The notes under the pieces: generated by a model | What the model was told of the DNA's origin: nothing | Seen by the model: the letters and a program-made list of their open reading frames with translations, nothing else | The model's database searches: none | DNA from: Brachionus manjavacas | Lineage: Eukaryota > Rotifera > Eurotatoria > Ploima > Brachionidae | DNA length: 64,000 nt | Assembly: GCA_019054805.1 (NCBI GenBank) | Contig: JAHQIY010000017.1 | Location: 62,001 to 126,000 of the forward strand | Direction: 5' to 3' | In this document: positions 22,353 through 32,744 of the stretch, one piece after another | Numbering within the stretch: position 1 is the first letter of the stretch | Layout of the letters: each line of letters begins with the position of its first letter | Position numbers and translations under genes: made by a program

Positions 22353-23786
22353 TCACGTCTTGTGTATACTCAAAACAAGACTCATTAATAGTAAAAAAAT
22401 ATAATTTGTTGGAACAAGAGTGAGACTAATGTTGGCAACTATTTGCCGATTAGATGACGAAATCAATCGGTGTTCGTATCTGAGAAAAATTCTACTCCGC
22501 TCAAAGTGTCCATCTCTTTGCTCGCATTCAATGGCCAAAATGTTGCACACCATCGGATAAATGTCCACATTTTCGAGCGGCTTTTTTGAATAGTAGCCGT
22601 TTTTGAACATGGCACCATGAGCCATAAAAATTCCCTTCATGTCCGGATACACATTGTCATAGCCATGATTGGCCTTGTCGGCTGCGGCCAGCATTAATTT
22701 TTTCTTAAACTCATAGCTGAGCTGTGCTCTGCGTCCATTGAAATTAAGAGGCTCGTCGCTCACATAATTGAAGCCGACGCCTTCTATGGCGCTTACGATC
22801 ACGTCACCTATTCGGTAGTGATTTTTGTAGTGAAGTCTTTGGGGCATGTCTTGTTTTAGCGTGACAGTTATGTCCGGAATTTTGCTCAGTTTAAGAAGCA
22901 GCAAGTCCAGCTGAATTAGGGGCTTTAGATGAATCAACGTTCGACTAAACGACCAAATAGCTGCGTCTTTTTCACTAAAGTATTCATTAATGAACACGTT
23001 TTTTCTAATATTGGCTATGCCGTGATCACTTAGCACAATTAAATTAAAGTCATTTGATGCGAACAGAGAGCTTTGTTTGAGCAAATTGATCATTTGGCCA
23101 AATTCAAAGTCCAATTGTTGAAGGGTCACGTTGAATTCGGGACTGTCAAGGCCGTATTTGTGCGCTATGGCATCTGGTTGATTGTGATACAGACAAATGA
23201 ATTTGTAGTCGTGGTGCATCAAATACTCTATTGTTTGATTGATTTTTTGTCTGAAGTTTGAGTTGTCAGAGAAAGGAGCTCGCGTGTACAACTCGGAATT
23301 GTAAAGGCCAGCTTCAGTGCCGGGCCACGAGTGCACAAACGATTTGACGCCTTGAGTAGCTGCAGTAAGCCAAATGGGCTCGCTTTGATTCCACCACTTG
23401 GCATCGTGTTTGTGATGCGAGAACGTGTCGTGATAGATTGGGTCATAGAACTTGTTGGCTATGATGCCGTGATTTTCGACAAATGCTCCCGTTGCTATAG
23501 ACCAGTGGTTCGGATACGACTGAGTGCTGAATTGAGGATTTAGATGCACCGAATGTGCTGAATGCGAACGAAAATTGGCAAAGTTGACCAATTGATATCT
23601 GTCGATGAAATCGTGCCGGAACCCACCAAACGATATCATCAGTACTCGCTGTTGTTTTAGATAGTTTGTTTTTTTAAATGGAAAGTTGGAGAAAAATTTT
23701 GTTTCGCTGACCGTGATTATCGACATGAGAATGGCCAGTAGTCTAAGGCAAATTTTATTCCAAGCCATTTTTTTTCGCTCTTCCAC
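22353..23786 (-). CDS. ENPP4/5-like ectonucleotide pyrophosphatase/phosphodiesterase, altered active site
   Basis: A 477-residue single-exon type I ectoenzyme: N-terminal signal peptide (a second start at Met7 would also fit), one alkaline-phosphatase-fold domain, and a hydrophobic C-terminus (N-Y-I-F-L-L-L-M-S-L-V-L) suited to a TM or GPI anchor. Family motifs are clear: P-N-H-W-S-I-A-T-G, E-N-H-G-I-I-A-N, P-I-W-L-T and W-P-G-T-E as in ENPP4/5; metal ligands Q-P-D-x3-H, S-D-H-G and N-H-G-Y-D-N. Two changes stand out. The first metal-ligand Asp of the D-G-F-R motif is Gly (G-G-F-R, codon 23625-23627), and the nucleophile Thr is Ser (residue 90, 23517-23519; Ser is also used by ENPP6). Activity may therefore be reduced or lost. 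Family call is strong, catalytic competence uncertain. Confidence 0.92.
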   Translation of the reverse strand: MEERKKMAWNKICLRLLAILMSIITVSETKFFSNFPFKKTNYLKQQRVLMISFGGFRHDFIDRYQLVNFANFRSHSAHSVHLNPQFSTQSYPNHWSIATGAFVENHGIIANKFYDPIYHDTFSHHKHDAKWWNQSEPIWLTAATQGVKSFVHSWPGTEAGLYNSELYTRAPFSDNSNFRQKINQTIEYLMHHDYKFICLYHNQPDAIAHKYGLDSPEFNVTLQQLDFEFGQMINLLKQSSLFASNDFNLIVLSDHGIANIRKNVFINEYFSEKDAAIWSFSRTLIHLKPLIQLDLLLLKLSKIPDITVTLKQDMPQRLHYKNHYRIGDVIVSAIEGVGFNYVSDEPLNFNGRRAQLSYEFKKKLMLAAADKANHGYDNVYPDMKGIFMAHGAMFKNGYYSKKPLENVDIYPMVCNILAIECEQRDGHFERSRIFLRYEHRLISSSNRQIVANISLTLVPTNYIFLLLMSLVLSIHKT

Positions 23787-24060
23787 TTATACAAAAATCA
23801 TCTAAAATAATTTTTTTTTTTTTTTTAAATTTTTAGGTTAAAATCGAAATTTTAAGACTTCAGAAAAGAATCAAAAAAAAATTTTTTTTCGAATTCTTTT
23901 AATAGTTAATTTATATGTCATGCATTAAACGATTAATTTCTTCTATTTTTTTAACATAGAATAGATCGAATGTTTTGACTGAGATTTTTACTTTTTTTTT
24001 CTTTTTGATTGATTGTGCACTTATGGCATCATAACTTAAAAATTAAAAATAATAACTAAC

Positions 24061-24093
24061 TCTCTCTCTCTCACACACACTCACACACTCACA
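24061..24093. repeat. (CT)n(CA)n microsatellite
   Basis: Six CT units run directly into CACACA/CTCACA units. It lies about 275 bp upstream of the ENPP start codon. Confidence 0.9.
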
Positions 24094-24469
24094 ATTATCA
24101 AATATTCAACACTTGATTGAACAAATTTAAAGTAAAAAATTTACATATTTTGGAATAAATCTTAAATAAAATAAAATAAAAAAAAGTTTAATTTTTTTAT
24201 TTCTTTAACAACAATTATTTAAACAAAAAAATCTAGAATCAAATTCGGGAAGAAAATATTCTTATCAAAAAAAAAAAAAAATAAAACAAAAAATAGCTGA
24301 CTTGATGTCTAAATCTTTGGCAAAAAAAAGCTTATTGAACTGATTCTATTGCGGCTAAAATTAATTATAAAAACAGTTAACATTTCAATTTGAGCTATTA
24401 GAACAAATAAGATCTGAAATGAAAAAAAAAAAATAGGTTATTTATCTTATCTATTTTTGTTTTCAAGTT

Positions 24470-24635
24470 CGTGTTTGTGCGTCGATCGTTTATCCTTAAA
24501 CTAAGCCTGAGTCTTGCTAGTTTTGACAGGCGTTTAAGTTCTCTGACGCACCGAGATGTCCGAGATTTATCCCGGTATCTGATCTCGAGCCCGACAGCTG
24601 CTCTCTCTCCTTCTCCCTCTCTCTCTCGCTTTAGA
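24470..24635. promoter_or_regulatory. GC-richer segment with CT tract upstream of ENPP, possible promoter or 5' UTR exon
   Basis: This stretch is visibly richer in G and C than its surroundings and ends with a CTCTCT tract (24601-24630), which reads as a GA tract on the ENPP strand. GA-rich elements are common in animal core promoters. Assigning it to the ENPP gene about 700 bp away is inference. Confidence 0.3.
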
Positions 24636-27269
24636 AATCTGAGAAGTTAATTTGAAATAATTTGAAAAGATAATTTAACAAACACAGTTTGATTTCATCA
24701 CGGATTTTTAATCAATCAATGGCTTTTAGATTAATGAACTTTTTTTGCGAATTCATGCTAGTTATGCCAATCGAGAGCTTAGCATTTATTAGGACCTTAT
24801 TTGTATTTTTTTTAAATTAATTAAATCTCAAAATTAATTTCTAAATTTGATATCTTATCCAGGATTAATTTTTTTCTTTGAACAATTTTAACACAAAAAA
24901 AACGTGTTTTATTTCGAATTCTTTATTGTTGGCTAAATACCTCAAGTTGTTAAATTCAACTATAAAAAAAAAAGTTACATAATTTTTAGCTCAATAAAAT
25001 TTTAAATTTTACTCGGAGCCATTTTAAAAGCCTAGGCCATAAAAATGATAACTTTAGAGATAAGCAATGGACACTTAACTCAACTAGAAAAAAGTGTTAT
25101 TTGCATAGACGTGATTTTTCACCTTTAGATTCATTACAGATCGGCACATGAGCAAATTTGTTATCTATTGAGCAAAAAAATAAAAACTTAAAATTAATAG
25201 CTATTGGCTTGGTTGATACGAGTGTTGGCTTTAAATGACTTGGCCCGGGGTAAACCAACTTATGAATTAATTAGAAGTAAACAAACAAATCCGAGTTGTG
25301 TTCATGTAGCGATAGGCCCCGAAATGTTCGATTGCGCTAATAAGCTCGTTTTTGGGTTAAACTTTTGTACAACAAAAAAAAAAAAAAACAAAACAAAAAA
25401 TATCTTGATACACGTTTATTTGATTAAAAAATCGGCTCATTCAAATAAATTCTCTAAGACTTAGATAAATATTTTTTAATTTTTAAACTAAACATAAATT
25501 TCGAACAAAAAAAAAAAATAAAATGTTGACAATGTCTCAACAATAACCGATACTAAATGGTTCAAGTTACCGACAAAATTGACACTTTAACTAATCATTC
25601 ATGCACCAATTTACCATCTAAATCGATTAAAAGCTTAAAGCTTGAATATTTATTTTCTAGCCTTTGGCAAACTAGAACAAAATAGACAATTTGAAAATTA
25701 AATTAAATTTTTTTTGTTTTGTTTTTTTTTTCACAATTTCAAATTCTAAAAAAAAATTAAATTAAAGGTTTGAAAAAAAGTTATTTTTTAGTCTAAAGTT
25801 TTTGTGCAATATCCGCCAGTTGACAAAAGCTTACAACTAAAATTTATTCCTAACCCACTCTTGTAAGTTTACAAGAACAAAAAATATTCTAAATGTTACA
25901 AAGTAAGATTTGAATGTTAGTAAAGACAAAATATTTGATTTGGATAAAATGTTGATGTTGACTAATAAATCAATCAACAGAGCTCAATCAATCTTAAATA
26001 GAAGCATTCGTGATGACTAGGCCTCACTCAAATAGCTTGAATAAAACAAACTTGGCAAAAGTTGGTCTCATTGATATTAAGAAAAAAAAGTGCTCTAAGC
26101 CTAAAAGATAATAAACAAAATTAATGGGATAAATGCGAGCCAAAGCAGGATATTGTTAGCTCAATTCAACAATCACGTTGCCTAAATAAGTCGAAGCGAT
26201 TAACGACGAACCGGGTTATTTATAAATTTTGTTTGTTTTAAATTACCTTAATTTCAGCCCTACATGATCATTATCTTGAATCCTGTTTGATCACTTTATT
26301 GTATGTTTGGCTCACAATAGCCTGCAACCATATGATGCCCATTAATTTTGCTATTAATTTTATTTGAAAAAAAAAAATTAACAGTTTGAAAAAAAACTTG
26401 CTGAAGACTCAAGCTGACAGTGCGTAAAAAGCAATTGTTTTCAGAATAGTATAGATTACTGAATTTCAACACAATTAATATAACCTAATTTCTTGAATTC
26501 GCATTCATCTTGTTTCGATTCATCGATCTTGCCAAACTCGTACAAATGCGTACGAACGAGTCTTCTATAAGGCTTTATCTCTTGATAATAATTTAAACAG
26601 ACATTTACTCGGTCTGATAGAGCCTCAAATCTTTTGAGAAACAATAACAACAACAAAAATTATTTCTTTAAAAAATTTAAATTCCAAATCCTTGGCCAAA
26701 TATGCCGAGCAGATCGGTTGCGTAATTTAGTGATAGCTTTTGAAATCTTTAAGCAACAAAAAAAAATCATTTTTAATTTAATTTAATTTAATTAAAATTT
26801 TAATAAACTTAAACCCGAACAAAATTTTTAATAATTTCTTTTTTTTTTTGTTTCTTTATTTTCGAAACAAATAAATATTTAAACAGACTCAAATGGCTTA
26901 AATTGAGCGTTAAACAGTATCGACAGACAAGATGAGTATTTGCGTAACCAAACCGAATAATCTCACTTACTAAAAATAGAACGAAGTTTTTTATCTTCAT
27001 TATCAGGAAGTCAGAAATCAATTAAAATATATCCTATAGGTATTTGCTGAGTAACGTAATTCAATTCTTAATCTTAATTAAAGCAAATATATTAATTACA
27101 AATATTGAAGTCTAAGGCTGTGGTGTTAGTGCGCCTTGGGCTCTCTTAAAATGAATCAGATATTAAAATTAATTAAAAGATAGCTCATTTTCTAAACACA
27201 AGATTAATCTATCTTATGTTGCTATTGTAATTTTTCTTTGGAAATTAGGTAAGAGTTGTTTTTTTTAAA

Positions 27270-27318
27270 CAACAACAACTACAACTACAACTACAACTAC
27301 AACTACAACCACAACAAA
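27270..27318. repeat. Hexanucleotide microsatellite (ACAACT)n
   Basis: About eight units of an ACAACT/ACAACA hexamer in the gene-poor region. Confidence 0.9.
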
Positions 27319-28374
27319 ACTAAACTAACTCAATAGACTAGATCTAATTAATACAGTTGCAAATGCAATTAATTTCAAATCTTGTATTTAAAGTAAAAAA
27401 CGAAGATAGTTTCTAGATATTTAATTAAAACGAGATCTATTCTGTACATACTATCTAGTAGTCCACTCAGCCCTATCTAATCGTGTACCTGTCCATTTAA
27501 ATTCAATAATCCGCACAAGTTAGCCGAGCCATCCAAAAGTCACTTGTGTCTATGAATATTGTTGAACGATTGCAGACACCACATCTCCATTTAAACTAAT
27601 AAATTAATTAGATCAACAATGGTCCAACAAAAATTAAACATGTTTTTCAATTTTTTTATTTTTTTTCAAACTATTGTGAACAACAAAAAATGCTAACTAA
27701 TCATTTCATCAAATATTGCATTCTGAAAGTCAAATTTTTTTAATTAAAAGTAAAATTTAGGCTTTTGATTCAAATGAGCGTTTTTATAAGACTTAAGTCG
27801 AATAAAAAACTCATTTATTCCAAGTCGATTAGCTGGAACTTATAAAGAAAGTTTTTATTGAATGGATTCAGGTGATGTTTTAATTGGATTTTTCAACAAG
27901 TTCAGTATTTTACCTGCGGTTACATTGTTTAGACTTTTTATTTCAAATAAAAAATAAAAAAAGAGATATAAAATTTCAGTTGAATCTTTTTGTTTTAAAT
28001 ATTGCACAAAAATTTGGCTTCAATATCTAACTAATTTTAATTGATAGCAAAAAGCAGTGGAAATTTGCTCTAATTAAATAGATAGATTTTTAGTGCTCAT
28101 TAAAATTGATATACTAGGTCAATGCTTTTTTACAAAATATATTTATCTGTATTAATATAAATAAAAAGCAATATGGGCTTAATAATTTGTATTCCAACAA
28201 ATAAAAAACCTCATGGAACATAATGGTACTTTGCATCATTTATATAAAGATTTTATATTTTTTTTGTCTGGTGATCCTTTTCCATATGTGACAATGGGTC
28301 ATAATTAAAATTTCAATCTAAAAATAAAAAATTGGGTTTTTTAGTTTTCTTTTCAGATATTTTTTTTTAATTTG

Positions 28375-28620
28375 CTATTGAATAATTAATAAGGCCACCC
28401 AGAATGGATTTAAGGACTTGATAATGACTGTTTGACCGAGAGACATGAGTCTCATCTGGGTCCAATAAGTGTTGGTTTCAATAGAGTTGTATATTTTGTT
28501 GAATCTTAAGTTGTTGAGACATAGCTCAATAGAGTCAGGGACACCATCACCTAAGTAGAAATACCGCTTCGTTTCCACTTTTAATCCATTTACTCTCAAG
28601 TTTCAGGTTTAATCAACAGG
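28375..28620 (-). mobile_element. Reverse-transcriptase C-terminal relic (non-LTR)
   Basis: The minus-strand frame reads Y-L-G-D-G...W-x2-M-R-L-M-S-L-G-Q-T-V-I-I-K-S-L. This resembles the post-RT thumb region of LINE polymerases (YLG...W...LSL-GR-VIKSL). It is short, unlinked to other domains, and belongs to neither of the two better-preserved families in this window. Confidence 0.45.
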
Positions 28621-29088
28621 CTAGTGCCCCTGCCCATAAGACTGATTAACTCTTCATTTATTTAAATTCTATTTAAATGTATTAATTAAAAATTTAAAAT
28701 ATATCTAAAATTAAAATAAAATAAAGTTAAAAAAAAGAATCCAAAATTATTTGAAAAAATTTGACAATAATTTAAACAAATCAAAGCCTTGCGAAGAATT
28801 ATTCAGATGTTTTTTAACCATTATTCGATTTTTCCATCGGTTCAAATAAATTATTTCTGTTCCTTAAATTATATTCGAATTTTCTTCGGTAATTTTTTTT
28901 AAGTTTATCTCATAAAAACAAAGCTGAGTTATTTTAAAATTAATATTCTATGTTCAAACCAAAATAGAAATTACTTTTCTAAAAGTTGTTTATTTCATTG
29001 AAGGAATTGGCTTTAAGCTCAAAATTTAGAAGTTTAAAGTTAAAATAAAAAGACTTATATTTTTTGCTGATACGACAACTATATAAAT

Positions 29089-29358
29089 GTGTTAATATAC
29101 TCAAACATGTTTATTGAACTAATTAAGCAATTGAATGAAAGAGAAAGAATACGTGTACTTGTCCCTTTTGGAAAAAAAAACTATATGTGCAAACATATAG
29201 TAGCTATTACTTGTCGCGATAGAGGTATGCCATGGCACGAGAGCGCAAAAGATGTTCCACTGAGTGAAAACAGAAAGAAAGGAAGGCCTGCGAAGAATAA
29301 AGATGAGAATGGTCAAAATTTACAAGCACAAGTTGTAGCGCCAACGACAAAGATCTAA
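29089..29358 (+). pseudogene. SWIM-type zinc-finger fragment, probable MULE transposase remnant
   Basis: The ORF ends with K-N-Y-M-C-K-H-I-V-A-I and R-K-K-G-R-P-A-K-N-K, the typical second half and basic tail of a SWIM finger. The expected first half, C-T-C-P-F, is present immediately upstream but in a different frame (TGTACTTGTCCC at about 29154-29165), so an A-run has shifted the frame. No upstream transposase exon was found. The reading as a dead MULE-type fragment is inference. Confidence 0.5.
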
Positions 29359-30031
29359 AAACAATTAATTTTTTTCTTTTTTTTTCTTATTTTTCTTTAT
29401 TTGTATTTTTTATTATCCTCAATAAAAATTAATATCATTTTCTTATAATTTGTATCAATTAATTTTTTTTAATAGCATAAAAATAAAGAAATAAAAATAA
29501 AATTAGTATCATTTTTTTTGTGGCAGAAAAATAAATTTAATATCACGTAAAGTACATGCCAAATAAAAATGGCAAAATATGCTTCGTTACTAGATAAGAT
29601 TTTAAAAAATTTTTCAAATGAGATTAGTTAAATATTCAATATTTGTAGGACGCACTTGGGAGCCGAATAAAATAATGGAAGAGGGTCAAAAGTGTGCAAA
29701 TTAATCGTTTATCTAAAATATAAAGATTGACGTGCAATTTAGCAGACACATTGGTTTAATAAAAGAATATAGAATAAGCTTTAGACCATTAAACAAAAAT
29801 TAAATAAAATTTGTTATTATAATAAAAATTTGTAAAAAATAAGACAGTGGCAATGAAAATAAAGCAGCAAAAAATCAACAATTTAAATTAATAGAAGTTA
29901 ACGTTTTTTTCACCATATTGGTACGGTAACTAAAGCAGCAAATTATTATGAAATAAAAAATTTTCTAAATTATTTTAAACACATTTATTTACTAAAAAAA
30001 GACAAAAAAATTATTCTACAAATAAATAAAT
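29359..30031. other. Intergenic, nothing recognised
   Basis: AT-rich spacer downstream of the SR-protein gene. No ORF or RNA feature could be supported. Confidence 0.6.
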
Positions 30032-31017
30032 TTATCTGCTTCTGGATCTTGATCTTGATCAAAAAATAAGAACAAATTTAAAATTAAACATTTTAATTTT
30101 TTATTTAAATCATTTCTTACCTGCTTCGTCTTCGTTCATAATCACGTCGTCCATTTTCGCGCCTATCACCACCACGTCTAAATGAACCACCGTATCGATC
30201 ACCACCACCACCGCTGCCGCCACCTCTACAGTCCCTGGCAAAGTGTCCTCTACCTCCGCATTTGAAGCATTCAAGGTTGCGCGGAGCACCGCCTCCACGA
30301 CTATCTCTGAAACCACCGCGTCCTCTGTCGCCAAAGCCACCACGTCCTCTCTCACTACGACCTCGTCTCTCTTTACCCTTAGCCCATTGAATTACCATCG
30401 AATTTCCAAGCATGTCTTTGCCGTTCTCGGCTCTCAACGCTTCCTTTACACGAGAATGAAATTTTTTTAAGTGTTCTAGTTTAAGATCAATTAACTAATG
30501 CGTTTAATTGACATATAATGCGCAATTCAGTATTCAGCTAATTCTCTATTCTCTTTCTTCCTCTTTCTCTTTTTCTCTCTCTCTCTCTTCTTTTAAAATT
30601 AGTCTCTTTTTTTAAGTCTAATATGCTCGGTCCACTTTTTATTTTTTTTAAGACTCTTTTTCTTATACTCTCTAGGGCTTTTGTTTATGACCATGGCATT
30701 TATGTCATTACATTTCAACACACAAATAGTTATTTAAATTTTCACTTTAAAAATAGTGAAAAAATTAATTTAATATAATTAATAGTAAATATAAAAAAAG
30801 AAGAAAATAAAGATATAAATTTCACAGGAAGAAATAAAAGATTTATTACCTCTGCATCTCTCTCTTCTTCGAATTCAATGAAACAAAACGATGCGCCAGT
30901 GTCTTTGTTCTTTACTTCACACTTAATAAGTCTTCCGTATTTGTCAAACACGTCCTCGATGTCTTGACGAGTAATGTCCTTGCTTAGGTTACCAACAAAA
31001 AGCTCCGCTCTTGGCAT
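30032..31017 (-). CDS. SR-family RNA-binding protein: RRM, RGG box, CCHC knuckle, RS end
   Basis: Exons 30850-31017, 30121-30443 and 30032-30053 (minus) join in frame to 513 nt, 170 residues. The RRM (residues 1-75) has RNP2 L-F-V-G-N-L and RNP1-like A-S-F-C-F-I-E-F. It is followed by an Arg/Gly-rich stretch (R-G-G-F repeats), a single C-x2-C-x4-H-x4-C zinc knuckle ([14 protein letters not shown]), another Gly/Arg stretch and a short RS tail. The layout resembles SRSF7 or the RSZ group, so a role in pre-mRNA splicing or mRNA handling in the nucleus is likely. The first intron (406 bp) has a long CT-rich tract on the plus strand (GA-rich in the transcript), and the last exon has two in-frame acceptor AGs six bases apart. 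The start is the only ATG preceding the RRM. Confidence 0.9.
30541..30596. repeat. CT-rich low-complexity tract in SR-gene intron 1
   Basis: Nearly pure C/T on the plus strand, hence a GA-rich segment in the transcript, in the middle of intron 1 of the SR-type gene. Purine-rich intronic stretches can serve as splicing enhancers; a poison exon was not identified. Confidence 0.7.
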
Positions 31018-32744
31018 TTTTTTTTTGTAAAAGTATTATTTTCAATTGTTTTTGAAATAATTTCAAAATGGAGAAAGAACGCTTGAATTTATAGGCTTTT
31101 AGATTAATTAATTATGTTGAAATTATTAATGGAGCATATTTTGCAAAAATATGCTTTTAATATTCAAGACATAACTAACTTTTATGTTTAAAAAAATAGT
31201 CTTTATATTTTTCGTATCTAAATTTTGTTAACATTAATTATTTTAATTAAAAAACATAATATTTATGATATTTTATCATATTTCTCTACAACCCATACAA
31301 AATAAGACAAATATTTTCGAAACACTTCATTTCAATTTATTGGGAGATTTCATCTTAATAACAATTTTAATTTAGTAATTTAAAGTAACATTTTTTAATT
31401 AATTTTTTTTAAATTTCAATTGTAAATTAACATGTTTTTATGAAATAAATTGAAAAAAAATTTTTAATTTACTAATTTAGGCAAATTGAAGTTTGAAATC
31501 AAGATCAAGAGATCAAAATAAAAAATGTAATATAATTTTTTGTTAAAAATGTGAAAAAATAATTTTTTACCTAAGTAATCACTTGACATGTAACATCCAA
31601 TTTTTTAAAATCTTAAATTATCCCGTATTTTCCCGAAATATAAAATTTTTAAGACAATTTAAATTTATTTATTTACAAAAAAATGGTATAATAATAAGAA
31701 TTTGAATCCAAAAAAAAATTTACTGCTAGTTAGAATTACTTGAATCTGTCCAAAAAATCCAAGTCTTTTTCTAATTTTCTTCAATTCTAATTTTCATAAT
31801 CAAACTTGCTTTGCTGTATCGCGCTAAATTTCTGCATTTGGTATACATTTATCTTGTTGAATCTGTATCAAGCTAAAGATACTTCTCTTTTAAGGCAAAT
31901 TGAAGTTTGTGATGAAAATCAAAAGATCAAAACATATAAATAATTACTAATTAAAACTTTTAAAGACAAAAATAATTTAATGTTTTAAAATTTATAATTT
32001 GTTTAAGTGAAAAAATAAAATTATTTTAGTTTAAATGAATGAAAATAAATGCTATGAATTTGAATTATACAAATTATTGATTGTTTTTGTCAAATAAATT
32101 AGAGGTTAATCATTTTGATGTTTATTTGATTATGAACTATTTTTTAACATAACATGTCTATAAATAATTCATAGTAATGTTTAGCATTTATTTTTTAAAA
32201 ATTATCAAAATCATTAGATTAACTAACAACTTCTAAGTTAAAAAGAAAAAGTTAAAACATTTTTTTCGAACATTTATTAGACTCTGTTTTTCAAAAAACT
32301 TTGTTTTGTAATTTTTACTTTGTTTTTGAATGTCGCCAAAATCTATTTAGCAAGGGGCTGAAAGGGAGGTTAACGATCATTCAAAACTGCCTGAAGTTTT
32401 CCCCAAACTATTACTTAAAAATAAATTAGATTGATCAAGTTTTAAAAGTCTAAATTGTCGTTTTGATCTAAGAATTTGATCTGAAACATCAATCTGCCTT
32501 GCAATTTTTTTAATTTTAAATTTTAATATTAAAATTATAATTAATATTTTAATTTTTATTTTAATTTTTTTTAATATTAAATAATTTTCATTATTTAATA
32601 ATTCACAGAAAATATATAAAAAATTAAAAAAAAAACTTTTTATAATTAATAATTTTTTTGAACTAACTTAGTAATTTATTAAATTTGAATAATATTAAAA
32701 GATAAATTTAACAAAAACTTATAATTTTGTACATAAAAAGCAGT
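31018..32744. other. Intergenic, nothing recognised
   Basis: AT-rich spacer between the SR-gene start and the UNC79 stop (both genes on the minus strand). It would contain the SR-gene promoter and the UNC79 3' UTR. No other feature could be supported. Confidence 0.6.

Larger units (their letters stand above)
23787..28374. other. Gene-poor region with microsatellites
   Basis: No supported coding gene. It holds a (CT)n(CA)n microsatellite (24061-24093), a locally GC-richer stretch with a CT/GA tract (24470-24635) and an ACAACT repeat (27270-27318). Isolated ORFs here (e.g. 25204-25464, 26456-26656) show no family motif and are judged chance. Confidence 0.6.

Noticed and set aside
25204..25464. 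86-codon plus-strand ORF in the gene-poor region
   Set aside because: No family motif, ends in low-complexity Lys/Thr from poly(A), and no plausible partner exons.
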